Shown here piece by piece: positions 1-6,867 of a stretch of DNA of 9,424 bases. Under the pieces are notes generated by a model that did no database searches, had not been told where the DNA came from, and worked only from the letters and a program-made list of their open reading frames with translations. The position numbers were made by a program, and so were the translations under genes. The first letter of the stretch is position 1; each line of letters begins with the position of its first letter. This stretch comes from Pseudomonadota bacterium (lineage in GTDB: Bacteria > Pseudomonadota > Gammaproteobacteria > Burkholderiales > Thiobacillaceae). The stretch lies in contig JAJXXS010000262.1 of the NCBI GenBank assembly GCA_021780975.1, positions 1-9,424 of the forward strand. The letters run 5' to 3'.

Positions 1-1317
1 CCGGCCGATGGAGGGCTTGTCGGTCTGGGCGCGATCGAGCAGGCGCACGATCGCCGCCAGGCGGGTGTTCTCGCCGACCTGGTCGACGCGCATGACGATG
101 GGACTGTCCTGGTTGAGGGTGCCGCCGATGAGGGTCTGGCCGGGGGTTTTCTCCACCGGGCGCGATTCACCGGTGAGCATGGCTTCGTCGACGCTGGTGC
201 TGCCTTCCAGCAGCACGCCGTCGGCCGGCAGGGTCTCGCCCGGCTTCACGCGCACGCAATCGCCCGCCGCCAGGCGCGCCACCGGAACCTGCTCCTCCTG
301 GAGATCAGGCCAGGCCGGCAGGCGCGTGGCCACGGCGGGAATGAGCTTGACCAGTTCCTGGGCCGCTTCGGTGCTCTTGCGCCGCGCCATGAGTTCGAGG
401 AAGCGCCCTCCCAGCAGCATGAACACGAACATGGTGACCGAGTCGTAATAGACCTCGTGGATGCGGCCGGTGAGGGTGGCCCACAGGCTGGCGCTGAACG
501 CCGCAGCGATGCCCAGCGCCACCGGCACGTCCATGCCCAGCATGCCGCGCTTGAGGTCGCGCCAGGCACCGAGGAAGAAAGGCTGGGCGGAGTAGAAGAT
601 CACCGGCACGGTGAGGATGAGGCTGGCCCAGTTGAACACCGCGGCCTCGGCAAGCGAGATGTTGCCCGCATGATGGCCGAAGGAAGGATAGGCGATCATC
701 ATCACCTGCATCGCGCCCAGGGCCGCCACCGACAGGCGCCGCAGGGCCGTGTTGCGCTCCTTGCGGAAAAGATCGTCGGCCTGGCGGGCGTCGTAGGGAT
801 GGGCACGATAGCCGATGTCTTCCACGGCCTTGAGGATGCTGGAAAGATGGATGCGGCTGTCGTCCCAGCGCACCCACGCGCGCCGGGTGGCGTAGTTGAC
901 ATCCACCGCCAGCACGCCCGGCAGCGCCTTGAGGTGGCGCTCGTTCAGCCAGACGCAGGCGGCGCAGACGATGTTTTCCAGGATCAGCGCGGCTTCGCGC
1001 ACATTGCCTTCTTCGGCCTTGACGAAGCCTTGCTGGATTTCCGGCAGGTCGTACAGTCCCAGCCGCTCCAGGTCGGTCTGCAGATCGGCTGGCTTGCCCG
1101 GCAGGGCGGTGCGATGCGTGTAATAGGCGCCTTGGCCGGCATCGATGATGGTCTGCGCCACCGCCTGGCAGCCCCGGCAGCAGGCCGGCTCGACGCGGTT
1201 TTCATAGCGGATGGGATAAGCCGCGCCCGGCGGCACGGGCAGGCCGCAATGGAAGCAGGCGGGGGGAGCAGAGGCGTCGGCGGCGACGTCGGGAAGAGGG
1301 GCAGAACGGGCAGACAT
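1..1317 (-). CDS. ccoI: Copper-translocating P-type ATPase, CcoI/FixI type (3' end outside window)
   Basis: This is the N-terminal 439 residues of an inner-membrane P1B-type ATPase. The family exports copper across the inner membrane and, in the CcoI branch, supplies it to cbb3 cytochrome c oxidase. In order I see: a cysteine-rich N-terminal domain (C21-x2-C24, then C46-C47-x2-C50) typical of CcoI/FixI; a heavy-metal-binding domain with CAAC at 118-121; membrane segments from about residue 195 to 310; and the actuator domain with the TGES phosphatase loop at 382-385. The CPC membrane motif, DKTG phosphorylation site and ATP-binding domain would lie beyond the left edge. The reading frame is open throughout. 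The start at 1317 is the only in-frame ATG near the conserved N-terminus, but its AAGGAG lies 15 bases away, which is long. It is divergent from aat. CopA is the alternative, but the N-terminal cysteine domain favours CcoI. Confidence 0.9.
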   Translation of the reverse strand, partial: MSARSAPLPDVAADASAPPACFHCGLPVPPGAAYPIRYENRVEPACCRGCQAVAQTIIDAGQGAYYTHRTALPGKPADLQTDLERLGLYDLPEIQQGFVKAEEGNVREAALILENIVCAACVWLNERHLKALPGVLAVDVNYATRRAWVRWDDSRIHLSSILKAVEDIGYRAHPYDARQADDLFRKERNTALRRLSVAALGAMQVMMIAYPSFGHHAGNISLAEAAVFNWASLILTVPVIFYSAQPFFLGAWRDLKRGMLGMDVPVALGIAAAFSASLWATLTGRIHEVYYDSVTMFVFMLLGGRFLELMARRKSTEAAQELVKLIPAVATRLPAWPDLQEEQVPVARLAAGDCVRVKPGETLPADGVLLEGSTSVDEAMLTGESRPVEKTPGQTLIGGTLNQDSPIVMRVDQVGENTRLAAIVRLLDRAQTDKPSIGR

Positions 1318-1372
1318 CTGGGCGCCATGATACTCCTTGCGCGCGCGCGTAATTTGTTGAATCCTTTGCCGC
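1318..1372. promoter_or_regulatory. Divergent ccoI/aat intergenic spacer with alternating GC tract
   Basis: These 55 bases must carry the 5' signals of both ccoI (minus) and aat (plus), unless the promoters lie inside the genes. An AAGGAG for the minus strand lies at 1333-1338. A 14-base run of strictly alternating purine and pyrimidine spans 1338-1351, with GCGCGCGCGCG at 1339-1349. I find no convincing paired -35/-10 boxes and no FNR-like TTGAT-N4-ATCAA site, although ccoI genes are often oxygen-regulated. No clear Shine-Dalgarno precedes aat. Confidence 0.5.
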
Positions 1373-2041
1373 ATGCTGATCTGGCTCAAGCCTGGCGACC
1401 CCTTTCCCCCGGCCGAACGTGCGCTCGCGTATCCGGCCGGGCTTCTGGCGGCCGGCAGCGATCTTTCTCCCGCGACCCTGCTGGCGGCCTACCGGCAGGG
1501 CGTCTTTCCCTGGTACAGCCCTGGCCAGCCCGTCCTATGGTGGAGCCCAGACCCGCGCATGGTACTGATGCCCGCCGAGATCAAGGTGTCCCGCTCGCTG
1601 CGCCGGCGCCTTGCACGGCAGGATTACGAGATGCGCTGGGACACCTCCTTCCGGGCGGTCATGGAGGCCTGCGCGGCGCCACGATCGGGGCAGGATGGCA
1701 CCTGGATCAACGCGGCCATGATCGAGGCCTACGAGCGCCTGTTTCACCTGGGCCATGCCCATTCGGTGGAAACCTGGATGGACGGCGAACTGGTGGGCGG
1801 CCTTTATGGCGTCGCCGTCGGCTGCGCGTTCTTTGGCGAATCCATGTTCAGCCGCAAAAGCGACGCCTCCAAGCTGGCGCTCGTGCATCTCGCCAGGCGG
1901 CTCGATGCAGCCGGCGTCGGCCTGATCGACTGCCAGATGAGCACCCGGCACCTGGCCAGCATGGGCGCACGGGAAATCCCGCGCGCCGAGTTCACCCGCC
2001 GGCTGGCGGAATTGGTAGACTTGAATTGCCGCATCGTTTGA
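1373..2041 (+). CDS. aat: Leucyl/phenylalanyl-tRNA--protein transferase
   Basis: This cytoplasmic enzyme transfers Leu or Phe from aminoacyl-tRNA to the N-terminal Arg or Lys of proteins. The product carries a primary destabilising residue that ClpS delivers to ClpAP. The 222 residues are close to the E. coli length of 234. Visible family blocks are AYRQGVFPWYSPGQP (39-53), LWWSPDPR (55-62), FFGESMFS (153-160) and LIDCQ (184-188). E156 and Q188 fall at the positions reported as important in the E. coli enzyme. The start at 1373 gives the expected N-terminus, but no good ribosome binding site precedes it. It is the first gene of a plus-strand run, and bpt begins 10 bases after its stop, so co-transcription is likely. 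Confidence 0.96.
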   Translation: MLIWLKPGDPFPPAERALAYPAGLLAAGSDLSPATLLAAYRQGVFPWYSPGQPVLWWSPDPRMVLMPAEIKVSRSLRRRLARQDYEMRWDTSFRAVMEACAAPRSGQDGTWINAAMIEAYERLFHLGHAHSVETWMDGELVGGLYGVAVGCAFFGESMFSRKSDASKLALVHLARRLDAAGVGLIDCQMSTRHLASMGAREIPRAEFTRRLAELVDLNCRIV

Positions 2042-2051
2042 CCGCCCCGAC

Positions 2052-2792
2052 GTGCATCCTAGCGAACCACCTTTCCTGCGCCTGCAGTTCTACCTCACCT
2101 CGGCCTATCCGTGCAGCTATGTGCCGGGGCTCACGGCGCGTTCACAGGTCGCCACGCCGGCGCATCTGGTGAACAGCGAGGTGTACAGCCTGCTCATACG
2201 CAACGGCTTCCGCCGCAGCGGCCAGTTTACTTACCGCCCGCAGTGCGATGGTTGCCAGGCCTGCATCCCGGTGCGGGTGCGGGTGGGCGAGTTCGTCATG
2301 CGGCGCGCCCAGCGCCGGGCCTGGAAGCGCAACAGCGATTTGCGCACGATCCTGCTGCCGCTCGATTTCCACGATGAGCACTACGCCCTCTACCGGCGCT
2401 ATCAGCGGGAGCGCCATGCGGGAGGCGGTATGGATCAGGATGGCGCCGAGCAGTACAGCCAGTTTCTGCTGCAAAGCCACGCCGATTCCTGCTTGGTGGA
2501 ATTTCGCCGCGGCGGGGAACTGGTGATGGTGAGCGTGATGGATCGCGTGGAAGATGGCCTTTCCGCCGTCTATACGTTTTACGATCCCGCCAGCCGCGAC
2601 AGCCTCGGCACCTACAATGTGCTCTGGCAAATCGCGCGGGCACGCGATCTCGGCCTTCCCCACGTCTACCTGGGTTACTGGATCGCGCAGTCGCGCAAGA
2701 TGGCCTACAAGATACAGTTCCAGCCGCTGGAGGGACTGCTGGACCAGGCCTGGCGGACCCTCGACCCGGCTCCTCACATTCCCGCAGACTGA
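2052..2792 (+). CDS. bpt: Aspartate/glutamate leucyltransferase (arginyltransferase-like, Bpt)
   Basis: This cytoplasmic aminoacyl-tRNA-protein transferase belongs to the ATE family. Bacterial Bpt members attach Leu to proteins with N-terminal Asp or Glu, making them ClpS/ClpAP substrates. The 246 residues show the N-terminal ATE domain with YSLLIRNGFRRSGQFTYRP (45-63) followed by a cysteine cluster C65-x2-C68-x2-C71 and a further C21. The C-terminal GNAT-like half contains VYTFYDP and the conserved HVYLGYWI block followed by SRKMAYK. The start is a GTG, 10 bases after the aat stop. Substrate choice (Leu rather than Arg) is inferred from the bacterial context and similarity to Bpt, not read from a specific residue. 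Its pairing with aat puts two complementary N-degron writers in one transcription unit. Confidence 0.93.
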   Translation: MHPSEPPFLRLQFYLTSAYPCSYVPGLTARSQVATPAHLVNSEVYSLLIRNGFRRSGQFTYRPQCDGCQACIPVRVRVGEFVMRRAQRRAWKRNSDLRTILLPLDFHDEHYALYRRYQRERHAGGGMDQDGAEQYSQFLLQSHADSCLVEFRRGGELVMVSVMDRVEDGLSAVYTFYDPASRDSLGTYNVLWQIARARDLGLPHVYLGYWIAQSRKMAYKIQFQPLEGLLDQAWRTLDPAPHIPAD

Positions 2793-2796
2793 ACCC

Positions 2797-3591
2797 ATGC
2801 AAGCCTATCTCGATCTCATGCGCCATGTGCTCACGCACGGCGCCACCAAATCCGATCGCACCGGCACCGGCACGCTGTCGGTGTTCGGCTATCAGATGCG
2901 CTTCGATCTGCAGCAGGGTTTCCCCCTGCTGACGACCAAGAAGGTTCATCTCAAGTCCATCATCCATGAACTGCTCTGGTTCTTGCGCGGCGACACCAAC
3001 GTGCGTTATCTGCGCGAGAACGGCGTCACCATCTGGGACGAGTGGGCGGACGAAAACGGCGAGCTGGGGCCGGTCTATGGCCACCAGTGGCGCAGTTGGC
3101 CGACGCCAGGGGGCGGCCATATCGACCAGATCGGCCAAGTGCTGGACGATCTCAGGGGCAACCCGGATTCGCGCCGCATCATTGTCTCTGCCTGGAACGT
3201 GGCGGATCTTCCGAAGATGGCGCTGGCGCCGTGCCATGCCTTCTTCCAGTTCTACGTGGCCGAGGGGAAGCTTTCCTGCCAGCTCTACCAGCGCAGCGCC
3301 GACATCTTTCTGGGCGTGCCTTTCAACATCGCCAGCTATGCCCTGCTCACCCTCATGATCGCCCAGGTGACGGGACTCAAGCCCGGCGATTTCGTGCATA
3401 CGCTGGGCGATGCGCACCTCTACGCCAACCACCTGGAGCAGGCGCGCCTGCAACTCACGCGCAGCCCGAGGCCCTTGCCGCAGATGAGGCTGAATCCGCA
3501 GGTGCAGGATCTTTTCGCCTTCCGCTACGAGGATTTCAGCCTGGAAGGCTACGACCCCCATCCCGCCATCAAGGCGGCAGTGGCAGTGTAA
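2797..3591 (+). CDS. thyA: Thymidylate synthase
   Basis: ThyA methylates dUMP to dTMP using 5,10-methylenetetrahydrofolate, releasing dihydrofolate. The protein is 264 residues, the same length as E. coli ThyA. Key positions are R21 in the phosphate-binding SDRTGTGT segment, the catalytic Cys146 in LAPCHAFFQFYV, the QLYQRSAD phosphate-binding block, the FNIASYALL nucleotide-binding block, and HTLGDAHLYANH. The frame stays open far upstream into bpt, but only the ATG at 2797 gives the conserved N-terminus. That start lies 4 bases after the bpt stop, which suggests translational coupling, and no strong ribosome binding site is visible. FolA, which recycles its dihydrofolate product, follows 42 bases downstream. 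Confidence 0.98.
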   Translation: MQAYLDLMRHVLTHGATKSDRTGTGTLSVFGYQMRFDLQQGFPLLTTKKVHLKSIIHELLWFLRGDTNVRYLRENGVTIWDEWADENGELGPVYGHQWRSWPTPGGGHIDQIGQVLDDLRGNPDSRRIIVSAWNVADLPKMALAPCHAFFQFYVAEGKLSCQLYQRSADIFLGVPFNIASYALLTLMIAQVTGLKPGDFVHTLGDAHLYANHLEQARLQLTRSPRPLPQMRLNPQVQDLFAFRYEDFSLEGYDPHPAIKAAVAV

Positions 3592-3633
3592 CTAGCGGTC
3601 GGTCGGCCGGTATATCAACTGCCAACGGTCTTC

Positions 3634-4125
3634 ATGCCTGCACCTCGCCTCAATCTCATCGCCGCCTTGGGCCAGAATGGCGTCATTGGCGTCGACAATC
3701 GTCTGCCCTGGCGGCTTTCCGAGGATCTCAAGCACTTCAAGGCCTTGACCATGGGACATCCTGTGCTGATGGGGCGCAAGACCTTCGAGTCTCTGGGGCG
3801 GCCCCTGCCCGGGCGGCGCAACGTCGTCATCACCCGCAACCCTGAGTGTCGCCTGGAGGGAGCGGAAATCGCCCACAGCCTGGAGCAGGCGCTGGCCTTG
3901 TGCGAGGGAGCCGACGAGGTGTTTTTCATCGGCGGTGCTGACCTTTACCGCCAGGCCCTGCCTCTGGTACAGCGGCTCTACCTGACGGAGGTTGCCGCGA
4001 GTCCTCCGGGTGATGCGTTCTTCCCCATCTTCGATCGCGCGCGCTGGCGCGAGTCGGCGCGCGACACGCGCCGCGATGATGCGAGCGGGCTGGAATACGC
4101 TTTTGTAACCTACGATCGCGCCTGA
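3634..4125 (+). CDS. folA: Dihydrofolate reductase
   Basis: FolA reduces dihydrofolate to tetrahydrofolate with NADPH, closing the cycle opened by ThyA just upstream. The 163 residues show the full family pattern: LIAALGQNGVIG (8-19) with the Met20-loop region, LPWRL (24-28), the active-site acid D31 in SEDLKHFK (E. coli D27), MGRKTFESLGRPLPGR for cofactor and folate contacts, FFIGGADLYRQAL for the NADPH-binding segment, and a C-terminal beta strand EYAFVTYD. There are no substitutions that suggest loss of activity. The 42-base gap after thyA has a GC-rich repeat (CGGTCGGTCGGCCGG, 3597-3611) and no clear ribosome binding site, so the gene is probably read from the upstream transcript. It ends convergently, 8 bases from the next gene's stop. 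Confidence 0.97.
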   Translation: MPAPRLNLIAALGQNGVIGVDNRLPWRLSEDLKHFKALTMGHPVLMGRKTFESLGRPLPGRRNVVITRNPECRLEGAEIAHSLEQALALCEGADEVFFIGGADLYRQALPLVQRLYLTEVAASPPGDAFFPIFDRARWRESARDTRRDDASGLEYAFVTYDRA

Positions 4126-4137
4126 GGCGCCTCTCAG
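4122..4137. other. Small inverted repeat spanning two convergent stop codons
   Basis: CTGAG (4122-4126) pairs with CTCAG (4133-4137) around a 6-base loop, and GAGGCGCCTC (4124-4133) is itself a perfect palindrome. The repeat covers the folA TGA and the TGA of the minus-strand gene. It could act as a weak bidirectional transcription end, but the stem is short and no T-run follows on either strand. Confidence 0.25.
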
Positions 4138-6866
4138 ACGACCTCGGCAGCCGGGCGTGGGCGTCCCAGATGGTAGCCCTGGGCATAATCGAGGCCCAGC
4201 TCGCGCACCCATTCCAGGATCTTGGCATTTTCCACGTACTCGGCCACGACCTTCTTGCCGTAGCCATGCACCGCGTCCACCACGGCGCGCACGAAGACGC
4301 GGTCGTCGCGGTTCTCGTCCAGGTTGCGGATGAAGGAGCCGTCTATCTTCACGTAATCGACGGGCAGGTGCCTGAGGTACTGGAAGGTGGAAAAGCCCAC
4401 GCCAAAGTCGTCCAGCGCCAGGCCGGCGCCCAGGTCGCGGATGCGCTGCAGCAGCTTCTGGGCACGCGAGATGTCGGCGAGGGCGGCGGTTTCGGTGATC
4501 TCGAAAATCAGCCGCTGTGGCGCGACCGCGTGGGTTTGCAGCGCGTTGCGGATGACCTGCACCAGGTGCTCGTTGTCCAGGCTGCGCGCGGAGAGGTTCA
4601 CGGACAGGCAGAAATCCCCGCCGCGCAGGCCCAGCAGGGCGATGGCGGAGCGCGCCACCCATTCGTCGACCTCCCGGACCAGCCCGGAGGCCTCCGCCGC
4701 CTGGATGAATTCCGCGGGCGCCAAGACCGCCTCGTCGTAGCCGCGCAGGCGCAGGAGAACCTCGTAGTGGGCCGGGCCGGCACCCTCGGCGAGGGGAAGG
4801 ATGGGTTGCAGGAAGAGTTCCAGACGTCCCTGGTCAAGCGCTTGGCGGATCAGGCTTACACGCTGATTCTTGTCCTCCAGGGCCTGGCGCGTGCGATCCC
4901 CCGGGTCATAGAGATGCCAGTTGCCGCGTCCCAGCGTGCGGGCATGGGAAAGCGCCAGATCGGCGCTGGCCAGCAGGGCTTCCGGGCTGTTGCCATGCTC
5001 GGGGAAACGCGCCAGGCCGACGCAGGCGCTGGAAACCTGATGGTGGCCCTGGCCTTTGGCGATGCCGCGCGCGATTTGCAGCACCTGGGCGATGGGGGCC
5101 TGGGAAAAAAAGAGGGCGAAATCGTCGCTCCCCAGGCGCGCTGACAACTGCGGGCGCGGCTCCAGGCTTTCCAGGCGCGCGGCAATCTGGCGCAGCACGG
5201 CGTCGCCGGTGGCATGCCCGGCGAGGTCGTTCAGGGTCTTGAACTCGTCCAGATCGAACAACAGCAGGATGCCCTCCGGGACACTGGCCAGCAGATCCTT
5301 CAGGCGCGCCTGGAAGGCACGATGGTTGAGCAAACCCGTGAGGGCGTCGAAATCGGATAGAAAGTCAGCGCGTTCGGTGGCGGCATGCAGTTCGGTGAGG
5401 TCGAGTCCGACGCAAAGTATCATCGCTTCGCCATCGGGATTGGCACCCGCCTGGGTGAGCACCCAGGCGATATGGCGCATGCCGACAGGAGTCTCCAGCC
5501 TGGCCTCGAAGCGCAGGGGCCAGTCGTCTGCAGCGAGGTGGGTCTGCATGGCTTCGCGCAAGGCATCCTCCTGGTCGGGAGGCACCAGGTGGTGGAAAAA
5601 ATTCCGTCCTGCCAGTTCCGCATAGGTCAGGCCGGTGACCTGGGTGGTATGGGCATTGACCAGTTGTATACGGCCGCGCACGTCCTGGGTAAGGATGAGG
5701 GCGGGCACAGTGTCGAGCAGATTGGAGATGAAGTCGCGCTCCTGTCCCAGACTCTCCGCGGAACGTTGCAAGGAGTCGCGTTGACGCTCGTCCGTCTCGT
5801 GCAGCGCCTCCAGGCGCTGGGCCAGCGCGAGGGTGGCGCTCTCCAGCTGATCGAGTTCGTCGGCCACCCTGCCGCCCGGCTTGCCGAGGCGTTCCTTTGC
5901 CCCCTGCCAATTGCCTTCGCCGAGCAGCGGCAGGCTTTGCGTCACGCGCCGGATGCGTGTCATGAACCACAGCAGGAAGGCCAGCATCAATCCTTCGGCG
6001 CCGACAAAGGCTAAGGCGCCGATGAGCAGATTCCTGCGCCGGCTGGACCGCAGCAACTCATGGTAGGCGGTGTCGTCGGTGATGGTGAACAGGCGCGGGA
6101 AATCAGCCGCGCCCGAGAGCGGCGGCAGCACCTGCAGCAGGAGATGGCGTCCCGCCAGCTCGATGCTCCCTTCGTAGGCGTCATGGCTGAGCGGGATCCA
6201 GCTGGGGGTGCGAAGCCTGAGGGAATTGGCCAGCAGGGGGCTGCTGACCTGGCGGATGGAAAAGGCTGCCGATCCCGGAGTGCCGGTGGCGAGCGCGACG
6301 TTGAGGCCGGAGTAGCGATGGAAGGTGGCGAGAAAGTCGCTCAGGTCGCGGGTGAGGAAAATCGCTCCGGCCGTGGCGCGATGCTTGAGGAAGGGGCTGA
6401 CCCAGTAGAGTACGCAGGTTGCCCCGCAATAAACGCCGGTTTGCGGCGTTTCGGTGCTGATGGCGGCATGCGTGAGCCGGCTGATCTCGGCCGCAGGCAG
6501 CACTGTGCCGCCAAATTCCGTCACCGGATAGGCTGCGGGATTGAACAGTTGCAGCGATGTCAGACCTTCCTCGATGCGCCATTTCTGCCAGCTCTGCTGC
6601 AAGGCACCAGCCGGCACGTGGCGCGGAAAATCGTCTGGCAGGGCGTCGGCCAGGCCTGCCGCCTTGTCCGCCAGTTGCTGGTAGGACTGGTTGAGGAGGA
6701 AGTGCACCAGGGTGTCGGCCTGGTGCGCTGCCGCAGCGCGCAATTGCACCTGCTGCCGGGCAAGCGAGTGGTTGTTCACATAGGTGAGGGCGCTCGCCAT
6801 CAGGAAGATGATGAGGGTAAGGGGGAGCAGCAGCTTCCACTTGAGGCTGAGGAAGAAACGCGGCAT
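4134..6866 (-). CDS. Membrane-bound PAS-GGDEF-EAL protein, probable c-di-GMP phosphodiesterase
   Basis: This is a 910-residue inner-membrane signalling protein. A first membrane segment lies at about 11-30. A periplasmic sensor region (31-278) carries a CxxxC pair, C147/C151. A second membrane segment lies at about 279-302, followed by a linker likely helical or coiled (335-378), PAS (about 376-495), GGDEF (about 500-660) and EAL (about 668-910). The GGDEF motif is GSDDF (579-583) and no RxxD inhibitory site is visible, so cyclase activity is doubtful. The EAL domain keeps the metal and catalytic residues: E702 (EVL), N757, E789, D819-D820, K840, E876 and Q896. The expected role is therefore cleavage of c-di-GMP under control of an envelope signal. 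An in-frame ATG at 6971 would add 35 residues, but it lies inside the upstream gene. The ATG at 6866 lies one base after that gene's stop and gives a normal signal-anchor N-terminus. Confidence 0.9.
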   Translation of the reverse strand: MPRFFLSLKWKLLLPLTLIIFLMASALTYVNNHSLARQQVQLRAAAAHQADTLVHFLLNQSYQQLADKAAGLADALPDDFPRHVPAGALQQSWQKWRIEEGLTSLQLFNPAAYPVTEFGGTVLPAAEISRLTHAAISTETPQTGVYCGATCVLYWVSPFLKHRATAGAIFLTRDLSDFLATFHRYSGLNVALATGTPGSAAFSIRQVSSPLLANSLRLRTPSWIPLSHDAYEGSIELAGRHLLLQVLPPLSGAADFPRLFTITDDTAYHELLRSSRRRNLLIGALAFVGAEGLMLAFLLWFMTRIRRVTQSLPLLGEGNWQGAKERLGKPGGRVADELDQLESATLALAQRLEALHETDERQRDSLQRSAESLGQERDFISNLLDTVPALILTQDVRGRIQLVNAHTTQVTGLTYAELAGRNFFHHLVPPDQEDALREAMQTHLAADDWPLRFEARLETPVGMRHIAWVLTQAGANPDGEAMILCVGLDLTELHAATERADFLSDFDALTGLLNHRAFQARLKDLLASVPEGILLLFDLDEFKTLNDLAGHATGDAVLRQIAARLESLEPRPQLSARLGSDDFALFFSQAPIAQVLQIARGIAKGQGHHQVSSACVGLARFPEHGNSPEALLASADLALSHARTLGRGNWHLYDPGDRTRQALEDKNQRVSLIRQALDQGRLELFLQPILPLAEGAGPAHYEVLLRLRGYDEAVLAPAEFIQAAEASGLVREVDEWVARSAIALLGLRGGDFCLSVNLSARSLDNEHLVQVIRNALQTHAVAPQRLIFEITETAALADISRAQKLLQRIRDLGAGLALDDFGVGFSTFQYLRHLPVDYVKIDGSFIRNLDENRDDRVFVRAVVDAVHGYGKKVVAEYVENAKILEWVRELGLDYAQGYHLGRPRPAAEVV

Positions 6867-6867
6867 C

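Noticed and set aside
1350..1366. Possible FNR site in the ccoI leader (TTGTTGAATCC)
   Set aside because: It does not fit the TTGAT-N4-ATCAA half-site spacing on either strand.
457..2172. Long plus-strand open frame (571 codons) across ccoI and aat
   Set aside because: It runs antisense to the well-supported copper ATPase and out of frame with aat, and its product has low-complexity Ala/Gly/Arg-rich sequence. High GC content makes such stop-free shadows common.
2554..2796. In-frame upstream extension of thyA
   Set aside because: It overlaps the conserved C-terminal part of bpt, and the ATG at 2797 gives exactly the normal ThyA length and N-terminus.
2296..3561. Long minus-strand open frame (421 codons) opposite bpt and thyA
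   Set aside because: It is a shadow of two strongly conserved genes, with no recognisable domain and a repetitive Arg/Gly/Pro-rich product.
4170..5144. Plus-strand open frame (324 codons) opposite the EAL domain
   Set aside because: It is antisense to conserved catalytic motifs of the EAL and GGDEF domains, and has no ribosome binding site or family features.
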